In this document: piece after piece, positions 1-11,600 of the stretch
Layout: every line of letters begins with the position of its first letter
How positions within the stretch are numbered: position 1 is the first letter of the stretch
Program-made: the position numbers and the translations under genes
The notes under the pieces: generated by a model
What the model was told of the DNA's origin: nothing
What the model saw: only the letters and a program-made list of their open reading frames with translations
Database searches by the model: none
Source: Lottia gigantea
Taxonomy: Eukaryota > Mollusca > Gastropoda > Lottiidae
Direction: 5' to 3'
Assembly: GCF_000327385.1 (NCBI RefSeq)
Contig: NW_008710284.1
Location: forward strand, 542,269-606,268
DNA length: 64,000 nt

Positions 1-144
1 ATAAGGTTAAAAATAAATCACAACCAACATTTAATGCATAGAGTATGATATACAGGGTATATAATAGAGTATTGTATTTTAACTTAATGCAGAATATAAC
101 TTGATATAAAAACTCACAAAGATAATACTTGAACTTACTGACAT

Positions 145-1023
145 GATTGTAATATAACATATATCCCTATATTACCACAGACACCTGTTTGTATATATCA
201 GTCTATATATAGCATACTATCATAGAGAGAGTTGACTATTGATACAAACAGGTGTCTGTTGTAATATAACATATACCCCTATATTACCACAGACACCTGT
301 TTGTATATATCAGTCTATATATAGCATACTATCATAGAGAGAGTTGACTATTGATACAAACAGGTCTCTGTTGTAATATAACATATATCCCTATATTACC
401 ACAGACACCTGTTTGTATATACCAGTCTATATATAGAGAGAGTCAACTATTGATACAAACAGGTGTCTGTTGTAATATAACATATATCCCTATATTACCA
501 CAAGCACCTGTTTGTATATATCAGTCTATATATAGCATAGTCTATATATAATCTATCATAGAGAGAGTCAACTATTGATACAAACAGGTGTCTGTTGTAA
601 TATAACATATACCCCTATATTACCACAAGCACCTGTTTGTATATACCAGTCTATATATAATCTATCATAGAGAGAGTCAACTATTGATACAAACAGGTGT
701 CTGTTGTAATATAACATATACCCCTATATTACCACAGACACCTGTTTGTATATACCAGTCTATATATAATCTATCATAGAGAGAGTCAACTATTGATACA
801 AACAGGTGTCTGTTGTAATATAACATATATCCCTATATTACCACAGACACCTGTTTGTATATATCAGTCTATATATAGAGAGAGTCAACTATTGATACAA
901 ACAGGTGTCTGTTGTAATATAACATATACCCCTATATTACCACAAGCACCTGTTTGTATATACCAGTCTATATATAATCTATCATAGAGAGAGTCAACTA
1001 TTGATACAAACAGGTGTCTGTGT
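145..1023. repeat. Hairpin satellite, 8-9 units of about 97-125 bp
   Basis: Each unit contains an inverted repeat: a left arm with ACAAACAGGTGTCTGT, an 11-base loop around ACATATACCCC, and a right arm with ACAGACACCTGTTTGT. Arms extend into flanking TAATATA/TATATTA, giving a stem of about 27 bp with one or two mismatches. Units are joined by a variable AT-rich linker with AGTCTATATATA and CATAGAGAGAGT. Left arms begin near 240, 353, 450, 577, 686, 796, 894 and 1002; the last is cut off by unique sequence. The arms carry the E-box CAGGTG/CACCTG. Short reading frames through the array are artefacts. Confidence 0.95.
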
Positions 1024-1729
1024 ATCAGGAACACTGATACCATTCTAAATTTCAGTCAGAAGACTGTGGGTTTACAATTCCACTAAAACTAAGCGTGTTA
1101 ACCACATTATATATTGTTAAGTATTTGTATAATCACTAGTTTGAGAAAGTTTTAAATACTATACAATAATATTTTATACTAAACAGAATTTATCAAATGG
1201 AAGCCACAATCAATAAGCAATAAGAATTTACAAATACAAAACATCACAACTGTCTTAAAGCACAAGTGATATTAAATAATTTACATTACAAAACAAAAGT
1301 GACTGTTGCTGTTAATTTCTTATGACACGACTTCATCAGCCTTTACCCGTTTCTAATAAAAACTATTTTATTTACCAGATAGTTTCATGTTAATAATCAA
1401 AGTCACAATTTAAGTACATATACCATAGAGAGATGAATTGTCATCTATTATGCAATTAGTTGCCATGAATCCCCTTAAAAGTAAGAAAAATTCTGATGCC
1501 ACATCTTTTCCACCACAAAAATCTGCAGCTGATATTTGGGTTGATATTTGTCTATCTGTGATAATTCTTTACCACCATTATTTCACCTTACAGTGAACAA
1601 AAATCCCTCAAGAAAATACAATAACCAATCATAAAATAATTTATCAAAATAACATCACAGATTATGCAAATTTTGATTTAAAAACTTATTAAAACAAAAA
1701 ATTCAACAAATTTTTCACATTCAAAGCTG
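1024..1729. other. Non-coding stretch, nothing recognised
   Basis: AT-rich sequence without a supported exon, RNA gene or clear repeat on either strand. Confidence 0.5.
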
Positions 1730-2100
1730 AAATTTCCTCGAGTACAAATAAATTAACATAGTTCATGATTTAAGAGCTTAATTTCCTTTCAGCTTTTAGA
1801 TACAAGTTAAACAAATTTTTACATAAAAGCTTAATTATGGCTCAGCACAAATTGTAAAGTTTTAACATTGAAAGCTTAATTTCTGTAATTATAATACAAT
1901 ATCACCCTCTTTTAACAGTAAAAGCTTGTTTCTCTTTCAGATTAACAGATTTTGTACATTAAAAGCTTAATATTGTCTCAGTACAAACAATGTAACACAT
2001 GTTGTGTATTAAAAACTTGTTTCTCTTTCAGATTAACAGATTTTGTACATTAAAAGCTTAATATTGTCACAGTACAAACAATGTAACACATTTTAAACAA
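1730..2100. repeat. Degenerate tandem repeat of about 91 bp
   Basis: Two good copies (from about 1925 and 2016) share TTTCTCTTTCAGATTAACAG, then TTGTACATTAAAAGC and CAGTACAAACAATGTAACAC. More diverged copies with AAAGCTTAAT extend upstream to about 1730. Confidence 0.75.
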
Positions 2101-2144
2101 TATAGACTGAAATATATAACTAGTATGTGTTTTAGTAGTAAGAT

Positions 2145-2169
2145 ATAATAATAATAATAATAATAATAA
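2145..2169. repeat. (ATA)n microsatellite
   Basis: Eight uninterrupted ATA/TAA trinucleotides. Confidence 0.9.
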
Positions 2170-3434
2170 CAATTTGGCAGTAATAAATATCAAAGAGATA
2201 GCTTGATGATCATCAATAATCAACAGTCTAGAGTATATTCCACTTTGTGATTACCAGTTGTACATGGTTGCTAATAAAAATAGCTGTCATAGGTTTCGAA
2301 AGCAACTTATAAAATTATTATTGAGAAAATCATAAGCAACTATTATTCACTATAGTGTGAGGGCAACTTTCATTCAATAACTAAGGTCTTGGTTTCAAAT
2401 TTCAAAGAAGCTTTCCAAACCAATTATGATAAAAAAAATTGGCCAAACTGAATAATGATATATCTCCAAGACACTTGTTAATAATAAGAGAGAAACTTTA
2501 GATCTGTTAGATCAAGGTGTTACGGGTTGTAGGTGTTAGACAACTTAATACACCTTGATAAATCAAAATCAGATAGTTTTGGCACAGGGTAAAATAGGAA
2601 CACAAGCAGTTGAATATGAATACAAAAGTGGTTTATATATAAAGCATGGTTTTATAAAAGTTGAAAATATAATGGCAAGGTTATTCAATTGTGCTTTTTT
2701 CTTATCTTTTCAGATTCAGCAAAGATTAGGAATTCAGAATAACAACTACAATTACTGATAAAAGGTAAAATATTAACTTATATTGCTCTAGCGTTTATCA
2801 TCCAATATAGCAATTTTGTTTTATCTTAACAAGTGTAAATAATTAACAATTTTATTTTCAAAAAAACACTTAAATTATTGTACCTTTACTATTTGCTATT
2901 AAATTTCTAAATATATCTTTAACAATACCAGTAATTCATAAATGATTTAGGTCCTTTTTTCAATAATTATAAAAGCTACAAACCTGTTTTGTGATCTATG
3001 TCAATTCTATGGTGCTACTATAGCTTTATGATTTAAGTCTTTCTTTAAAACGGGCATACAAAAGCTACATTTTGTGATCTATGTCCATTCTACGGTGCTA
3101 CTAATTTTGAAAGTGCAGTAAAGCTTTACCTATGAGACCATTTGAGTTAGAAAAATAAGTCTCATTAATACTGATAAACAAAACAATGACTTTATCATAG
3201 AAACTCACAACCGTTTTTATATTAATCTGACAAACTGTCTCTTAATTCTGATATCTGTTTAATGATATTAAAAATATTCTGATAAAGATGAAGAGTAATT
3301 ATGACAATAACTATCTAGCCAGTATCAATCTTTTTAAAATAACAACTCTAGACATTTTCTTTCTTTTAATTCATATGAGTAACTTCATTCATTCTGACTA
3401 AAACACATCTTAAGACTCAAAATATTTGGTTTCC
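2170..3434. other. Downstream flank of the syntrophin gene
   Basis: No supported exon. A short duplication (about 2971-3022 and 3059-3103) shares TTTTGTGATCTATGTC and GGTGCTACTA. The rest is unassigned AT-rich DNA. Confidence 0.5.
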
Positions 3435-3440
3435 TTTATT
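3435..3440 (-). terminator. Candidate poly(A) signal of the syntrophin gene
   Basis: TTTATT on the plus strand is AATAAA on the minus strand, about 230 bases past the syntrophin stop codon (3671-3673). This is inferred from motif and position only. Confidence 0.45.
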
Positions 3441-3670
3441 TTCTCTGGGCTACATCATTGCTTTTAAAAAAAGCTGTCGAAACTCGAAAGGCGCTAACCC
3501 ACAGGAAATTTCGGAAGAACTATTTTTGATAACCAATGTCTTCTGGTGTATTTTGACTAACTTAAAATATAATAAGAATTCAGTTATCAAAGTTTTCTCT
3601 AGAATGAGTGAAGTTACCCTTAGAAAATGCTGAGACGAAATATGTAGAGCTAGATTTGGTACCAGTTGAT

Positions 3671-6600
3671 TTAAAAATTGGCCAAGAAGTTGGGATCAAT
3701 GGAAGCGAGTTTTGCTGAGAGAAATGAATGAATACAGTACATCAGGGTACGTAACTCTGTACATTCTATCTCCTGTAATATACAAAATATATCAGGGATT
3801 ATAGAAATATTGATAAACATACTGAGATAACAATATTAATAGACATGAAAAATATACAAATAATATTAGCAATGTGGACTCTCTGAAAGAGATGTTAAGT
3901 TGACAAACCTACATGCCACATAAACATTATTAGTTATGAGGACTCTCTGAAAGGGATGTAGAATGGATAATCCTAAATATTACAAACTATGCACACCAAA
4001 CAATCAAATAATCAATACTAGCTCTCAAAACTTTCCAAAAGTATGGGTAACACTCTAGAAAACCTAAAGCTTGGTACCCTGGCAGTCTCCTAGGCTTTTC
4101 TGTTATTAAACTAAATATTAAATTTTACATACCCTGGTCTCTGTTTCTTTGGAGTTCTCATTATTAAAAGTCAGAACTAATTTTTTCTTCCCATCATCAG
4201 AGGAAGATTTTAACTGAGAAAATTTATAAGTCCACATAAAACTCTAAAATAGATCAGAAATAATACGATATATTGTTCAGTTGGACAGATAGCATCATAA
4301 GCACCTGGTTTTAGTTGAAATAATAAACAACATTCATTGAAACAATAAATAGAATAGAGATAACTCCTCCTACCTTAGTTTCATGATCATAAAGTGAGAA
4401 ACCAAAATTTAGATCAATGGTCAGACCAGATAGAGCTCCTCTCCACGTACAACCAAACGTCTTACTCTAAAACACAAAATACAATCATAATTCTCATTTC
4501 ATAATTAATTATAAATTATTACTAGCTGATAGATAAAATATCTGTTAGAGTTATATAACTATACAACAATTATACAATCCACATTTTTAAAGTTAAAATA
4601 AAATAGATTTACCTATTGGCAACAGGTGAAGAGAAGAGAACATATTGGTCGACAGGAATATTTTTGAATCTCTTGGTTAAGTACCACATGCTGGCATGTG
4701 TATTTGACACAAATAACTAACTGTTCTACTTCATATAATAAAATGGTGCGTATTGTCTTCACAACTATACAGTATATGATATATATCTATAAGATACGTA
4801 CCACAAGACGTTTTATTGCTAGAGTATTAGATCTATACCAGGCTTTCTCTAACTGTAATAACTCAGCCCTGGATTCTAAACTTAATACAATATCATCTCC
4901 ACTACCTGTCTGTATTCTACAACAATACTGTCTGTCATCAGGCTGTTCCTTATCCTGAAATATCAACACAGAGTAAGGTGCTGTAGGTTTGAATCTCCCT
5001 TGAACACAACTTTTAATTTTTTGGGTAGTTCACTGCTATGAAAAAGCAAATAGTTAGGCGCTATGGATTACAACTCTCCTCCAGATGGAAAGAGTCCTGT
5101 GCGATTATTAATTTAAATTAAGTACCAGAGAATCATATTAAAAATATTATAAAATCATGTACAAATATCATAAGCAAGATGAGGTAACTCTAAAAGAATG
5201 GATCACTGAATCTGTCCACAGCGCTGTAAAGCCCTCAGGCAATTTGTTCCACAGGTTGCTATTTATTTTCAAGTATTGATACAGTATATAAGACTGGTGA
5301 CTTACCTCTAACAGTTTAAACATACACTCATATACCTTATACTTCATTTCACATATACTCCAGTCTCTAGCATGCATCTACAAAATTAATATCATATCAT
5401 ATAGTCATATATGAGTATATGTTTAACGTTACTATTGATTTATTCATGATCATAGAAATACCTCTGGGACACTTGGAATCAATCGCAGAGAATAAGAAGA
5501 CCATTTTGACTGAAATTGTAATATCTATTAGACCATATTTTATTAGATCATAAACCCTCTTTAAAATATCGTTTGTTACTTACAGGTGGTATATCAAAGA
5601 GTAATAAATCAGCAGCCTTCAACGAGAGAAACTTGGCTTTCCATGCCTGACAGTGACGGTCAGCTGACATCTTCTCACTGGTCCAACACATATGATAGAT
5701 CTGTTCCTCTGGTATTAACAATCTGTTGGTCATTTGAATCTGAAAACACCACACGACATGTGAGTAATTTATTTAATATATTCACCACAAAACAATGGCC
5801 GAAGTTATGCTGATTTCAGAAGTTATTGAGGTCATATGTCTACATGTATTTTAAAATACAGTTTGGGCCACTTATTTGGTTCCATAAAGACAATGGCAGT
5901 AATAATAGCAAGCTGAAATCAAATAGAATATCGATTTTAAATTTAGTTATACTTTCTCCTCATCAATTTATCTATCAAAGATCTCTACCATAGAATAGAC
6001 ACTACCATTGATGGCCATATATAGCTATTTAGAGTGGGGTGTATAAAGGTTTAAATACCATTTGATTAAGAAGACTGTCAATATTAGTGGTTACTGCTTG
6101 AATCCATTCAGCCATTAGTCTATTATCTTCACAATATACTGGACCAGAACTAGCTCCATCAACACCAAATACTTCAAAACTGTTACTCCTACAAAATACC
6201 AAATATATACTGAATTCAACACAAATCAACGTTAGGAGTTTAGAGCCGACATAAATCTAGATCTGAAAGCTCTGGCTCAGTAAAAGGGTGTATTTTTCCT
6301 ACTCAAAATGAGCTCAAGTCAGCTGAAAGAGCTAATATTCAGATGCTTTATCCTTATCAAATATGTCGTCCTCATTTGCAAAAACATATTCCAAACTTGC
6401 AGTGAAGTAGAACTCTTTTCTCCCTAAATGTATAGCTAAATTTTAACCCTGTTTGTAAAGGAACTGACCTGAGTTTGTCGGTGCCAGGGAAATACCGAGA
6501 TACCCGGCCATATAATAACGGTATTCCTACCACATTGGACCAGATTTTCTCTATTCGTGGTAACCCTGGTATATGTAACTGTCTTTCCTAAAAACACAAT

Positions 6601-7709
6601 GTTATTTTGATAAGTTATATTGATACTGTTTATATTAAAAACAATAATAATCAATGACATAAGATAACATTAAGAACATAATGAGGTATATATGGCATTA
6701 CTATTTAGCCATCTAGAAGGAGTAATGAGTTATTAGCCCAGTTTGATCAAAAAGACTGTCAAATTGAAAACTCACCTCCTCTGTTGAATCTTTCCTGTAA
6801 TTATTTCCTGGAATGATAAAATACAAAGTTGAAGTATAAGTATAGCAAGTTCTGAATTTTTAATAACAGTTAATTAATTTATTATGTTATCCCAATCAAG
6901 ATATTATTATCATTATTTGAAGCCTTAGTTAATTATGAGAGGCCAACAAACTGAAAGTAAAATATAACAGAAAACTTACCTCTATTTAAAAAATGAGACG
7001 CAGGTTTAAAATGTTTAACTGTTAATGAGATTGTCTCCCCTGCTTCTTTTAATAACTTGACAACTTCATCATGGTTAGCATTCTCTACAGTTACATCATT
7101 GACCTTTAATAATAAAAAACAACAATTATAGAGGTTGATATCTAACACAGGGTCAGGGCCCACTCTTGGAATCACTGGCAGTGGCATCAAAATTCTTCAT
7201 GCCTCAAGGAGGATTTAAATACAACTGATACAACACCTAATAGCCTAGCAGACGACAATCGCAACAAACTGAGCTATTCCACTGTCTCAGCAGACATTAC
7301 AACTCCACTGCTAAATTACAGAACAACATAACTTATTATTCTACAAGTTGTTGGCTTGACTTCTTCCCAATATTAGGCCTGATTTCTAATAAGTTACCTT
7401 TAAAATGGAGTCTCCAACCACGAGTTTACCAGTGGCATCAGCTGCCTGTCCTTTGATGATTCTGGAGATGAGAACAGGGAGATTATGTTCATTACCTCCC
7501 TTGACACATAGACCTAACCCTGCTCCATTTTCTTTAATTATCGTCACATCTCGTACCATATTTAAGAAGGCCTCATCCTCCTCCTGAAGAGCAGCAGTGA
7601 CCCATTCTTCCTGCTGCAGTATCAGATTATCAGCTGACAGCTGGAGGCGTATTGGACGTGATTTATTTTTCCCTGTTATATTCTGTACTGATAATATCCC
7701 TGTCTTCAC
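3671..7709 (-). CDS. SNTG: Gamma-syntrophin, 5' coding exon missing
   Basis: Cytoplasmic adaptor of the dystrophin complex; in the family the PDZ domain binds C-terminal peptides and the C-terminal region binds dystrophin. Exons on the minus strand in transcript order: 7398-7709, 6980-7103, 6776-6807, 6469-6587, 6059-6188, 5584-5739, 5306-5377, 4802-4954, 4374-4466, 4133-4243, 3671-3772. All have GT-AG borders and consistent phases, giving 467 visible residues; human SNTG1 and SNTG2 have 517 and 539. The first two exons hold the PDZ domain with the binding loop GLGLCVKGG and the helix NANHDEVVKLLKEAG. Exons 3-8 give the PH-type region, with PGTDKLRSNSFEVFGVDG and WSICEMKYKVYECMFKL. The last exons give the syntrophin-unique tail, with WTYKFSQLKSSSDDGKKK and CIHSFLSAKLASIDPNF before the stop. 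SNTG-like rather than alpha/beta because the PDZ lies near the N-terminus and is not inserted in a PH domain. The initiator exon (probably about 10 codons) was not found. Confidence 0.93.
3868..3980. repeat. Two copies of the dispersed GGACTCTCTGAAAG motif
   Basis: ATGTGGACTCTCTGAAAGAG (about 3874) and TTATGAGGACTCTCTGAAAG (about 3934) lie in a syntrophin intron. The same core recurs at 17.3-17.8, 21.5-21.7, 29.6-29.9 and 53.8-53.9 kb in both orientations. Confidence 0.7.
7148..7292 (-). mobile_element. tRNA-derived SINE-like copy
   Basis: On the minus strand the element starts GTGGAATAGCTCAG, a box-A-like promoter. It continues with GATTGTCGTCTGCTAGGC, a decayed box-B region (TTTAAATCC) and a body with GATGCCACTGCCAGTG. 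Sister copies lie at 30.3-30.8 and 34.7 kb. It sits in the syntrophin intron 7104-7397. Confidence 0.7.
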
Positions 7710-8571
7710 CTGTAAGATATACAAACATAGATAGTTCTACAGTCAGGAGTTGCTCTGTTAAGCAGCAGAGCACAGGTTGACGTTAGCTACCAGCTATGAA
7801 ATATAATAAACCGATATATCACGTTATTACGCCAAATTTTAATACAGGTATATCTCACAATATTCAATATCATTGCTGAGCAGGTCTACTCCCAAACTTT
7901 GACCTTTTTAATACTTAAAACACATCTAATATCAAATATTATACAATAACTTAGACATAAGTATTCTACTGATGGCCATCTTGCTATGAAATCTAGGTTA
8001 GTTTTACATTTCACATAAACTAATATTAGTAATAAAGTGATAGCCAACATAAATAATAAATAAGTTTATATTTCACTTTCTAAAAATAACTTTGCAACTT
8101 CAGAAAAACAGACGACATTTTGGATCTTCTACAAAATATTCAAGCTACTCACTTCGGTCATTTTAATTCACATCATCTTCGGTTAATTTCACCCCAAAAT
8201 CAAACAATAAAAAGTAGAAATAAGGAGTGTATGGGTATTATTAGCTTATGTCAAAGTTTTGACATTCCGATAGACGCCATCTTGGGCAACGTTCGATATG
8301 TCTGTTCACAAGGGTGCTCAGATCGAACTACTCCAAGTTTAGTTTTTGAACAGTCATGTAGTTTAAAAGGTATTCTTTATTATCGATTTTCATAGTACTG
8401 TTTGTAATTTTTAAGCGTAAAACTGACCGTAGAAACGATTCATTTCCACGTTTGTCGTAATTGTCAGTTCGGACCGTCCGATTTGTTCCGTGGACGACTT
8501 GTCGTAGAACTCTTTAAGAAAAGAAACCGTAAACAGACTACAGAAATTCTCGCGAGAGATAACGTAACGAA
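7710..8571. other. Intron or 5' flank of syntrophin and upstream region of EFHC1
   Basis: The syntrophin 5' exon must lie here or outside the window, but no ATG followed by a good phase-0 donor was found. A plus-strand open frame at 8120-8395 (91 codons) shows no family resemblance and is treated as chance. Confidence 0.4.
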
Positions 8572-8585
8572 GCTTCCATAGCAAC
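8572..8585 (+). promoter_or_regulatory. RFX X-box upstream of EFHC1
   Basis: GCTTCC-AT-AGCAAC fits the X-box consensus RYYNYY-N(1-3)-RRNRAC at every position. It is 108 bases before the EFHC1 ATG, in a locally GC-richer stretch. RFX factors bind this site in promoters of cilium genes, and EFHC1 is an axonemal protein, so position and gene agree. Binding is inferred. Confidence 0.7.
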
Positions 8586-8692
8586 GTTTGTTAACAACGG
8601 GAGATTTTGTAGAATAAACAGAACGTCTCCCATGATTTTGATATTATTGTACAGTTAGTTATTCATTTCAACACCTGAACCTAACAGTAAAC

Positions 8693-11600
8693 ATGGAGGG
8701 ACTACCTTTCTTACCCGGAAACAGCTTCAAAGATCCAACGGTAGGTCTTCTTTTTAGATTTGACACAAGATTTTCAACCTGATTCTCAAGTTGAAGACAG
8801 TTCATTTTTTTTGATTGATTGTTAGGCCCAGTTAGTATCTAGATCTTTGTGTGGACATTTCTACTGCCAAACCTCAAAGTTAAAAAGTGGCCTAGCTGAA
8901 CCTATTCTATGTTTATGAATACTGTGATTGTTCTTGTGGAATGAATCCAACCTGACATTGATCATGGCATGCTAGATATCTTCTTTCTGATTCACTGATT
9001 GTTTATTTTATGTTTCAGAATATGAGATATCACAGAAGTCAGACATTGAAATATAACAATGGATACGCTGTTCCAGCTCGCCCTGAATTCGGAATTGGAG
9101 GAGAAGCGATTGTTAGAAATCAACTGAATGAAGCTGAGTTAGATGAATTAGCTAATTTCCATCCTACGTTAACATATGGCCAGGCTAAACAGGCTCCTCC
9201 CACTGATTTTATACCAGCTCATGTAGCCTGGGATAAAAAGGTAGGTTTAAAAGTATTTTTATTAAAATAAGATTATCTAGAAGTTCTGTGTTGAAGTTTG
9301 GAGCTTAAATGTCAGTTTTTCCCCCTATATATATAAACAGTACCAATTTATTAACTCATTGACTGTGATATCTGTCAAATCTGTATTGAACAGTGATTAC
9401 AAAGATGCAAATAACAAGAAAATTAGCTGATAGAAGAGAAATTTAATATGAAATTTAAAGAATTTGACAGACAGATTGTCAAGATCTTATCTTTAGTTGT
9501 AATCTCCAGCCAAATAAGTTGATCATGTTTTTTATCATATTTTCAGGTGTTAAGATTCAATGGATATTTCACCCAGAATATCATGGAATCACCGGCCGAG
9601 GTATATCGTGTCAGACCAGTTGATTTATATTATTATCTAGAAGATGATACTATAGCTGTAGTAGAACCTCATGTTGAAAATAGTGGAATGCCACAAGGTA
9701 TGTAGACAATTTGAGTCCAAGACATTTTCATGGCCAAAGCTCAAACTTCAGTTCTCCAGTTTGTTAGGTCAAGACATCGTGTGATCATAGCCAGGGCTGA
9801 GAGTTCATTTATCTAGCATGATGATTTTACTATGGAACATCAGGTTTAACTGCTTTACTCTTGTTTGATTATCAAACATGTATGTTAAGGTTGTATTGAA
9901 TTTGACTGAAATCTCATGATTTGTTATAATTATTTCAGGTAAATTGATAAAAAGACAGAAATTGCCTAAAAATGATCAAGGTGATACTTATCATTGGAAA
10001 GATATTAATATGGGAATGAATATTACTATATATGGTAAAATATTTAGAATTGTCAGCTGTGATCAGTTTACACAGGTTAGTTCAGTTTTATTTTTGGGGT
10101 TGAAATGTTGGGGGTGGGGCAGAAGGTGTCATAATTTACATCAATGCATAATTTGAAAGATTCCTTATTTCCAATTTGGGCTGTACAGTACAAATGGAGA
10201 CACTGAAAAAGGACGTATTTAAGTCATCTGGAAAGCATTGGCCTTGGCATCAGGATTTTTGACATGCAATAATCAAATTCACTTTCTATTGAACTATCAA
10301 GTAATTGTCCACACATCACAGAAATTAATGTATGAATTTTAATATTTTTTTTTAAGGATTTCCTAGAAAGTGAAGGTATAATAGTAAACCCATCAGAATC
10401 GCTGCCAACAGATCCCTATATAGAGAAGCGTAAAGCAGCCTCAGCTCTGAAAACCTACAGTACACCATCATCATTTGATAAGAGTCGACAGTTTCTAGAA
10501 TTAGATCGTAAAGTTTTGAGATTTTTCTGTCTATGGGATGATAAAGATAGTATGTTTGGTGAAATGAGGCCGTTTATTGTACATGTAAGTACCAGTATTA
10601 ATCTTTACTCCAACCAGTTTTCTTGTCTGGGATCGTACGGACAGAGAGACTTGTCAGGGAAATTTGTAGGAAGGGGATTGCGTTTGCTCAAAATTATTAC
10701 TAGAAAAAGGTAAAGTAAAGTAGGATTTAACTTGTTCAACTTAGTTCAGTCATAAAGTTAAAATTTTTCAAGGTTTTTAACTGTTCTTGACTATTATAAT
10801 AAATGTTTTTTACTGAATATTGAAGTCTTGGTATTTTCATATAAATTTCTGTTTTAATTTCAGTATTACTTGGTAGATGATACACTAGAGGTTCGGGAAG
10901 TCCACACACCAAACGATGGACGTGATCCCTTCCCTGTGTTGATTGGTCGTCATAAAGTACCCAAGGATCGTTCCGATATTAAAAAGACCTTCCCACTGAT
11001 CACGATGGAGGTCACGGATCACGAAATCAAGGAATATTTCACACCTAAAGATTTTCTGATTGGTAAAACTGTGATGATTTATGGTAGAAGATTTCTAGTT
11101 TATGATTGTGATAATTTCACCAAATCTTTCTATTATCATAATTTTGGTATCACAGAGTTTGCATCAGTCGATGTGAAGGGCGTGGCAAAGGAACTTCCTA
11201 AAATGGTAAGTTTTCTTACTCCAGAAATTGTGAATTTACTTGTAATTCTGAATATTCGCTTTCTGATAATTATAAACCACGATTTTGTTTCAATAATAAC
11301 TTTTGTAAAGAGTCAGCAACCAATTTCTCAGTGGTTCATTTAGTGAGTTTCATTAAAACGTGGTGTCCTTGGCTTAAAAATTTCCCTCATTCCATACTGC
11401 AGAGCATTGCAGTTCTTTATTAGCTCAATTAACAGCAGAAAAGTAGGTAATAAGTCTCTTTTTCAAAACAGTTTGAGTTTATATTCTATTTTTTAATATT
11501 TTTCAGGAAATTCCACCCTACAATAATTTTGGTTCCATGGAAGATTCTCTACAATCCTGTTTATCTCTGGTGCCACAGCCTCCTAAAAAAGATTTTATCA

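Noticed and set aside
145-1023. CRISPR-like regularly spaced repeats
   Set aside because: Units are contiguous with variants of one linker, in an animal genome; it is a satellite.
8120-8395. 91-codon plus-strand frame upstream of EFHC1
   Set aside because: No domain, no splice partner, and no similarity that I recognise.
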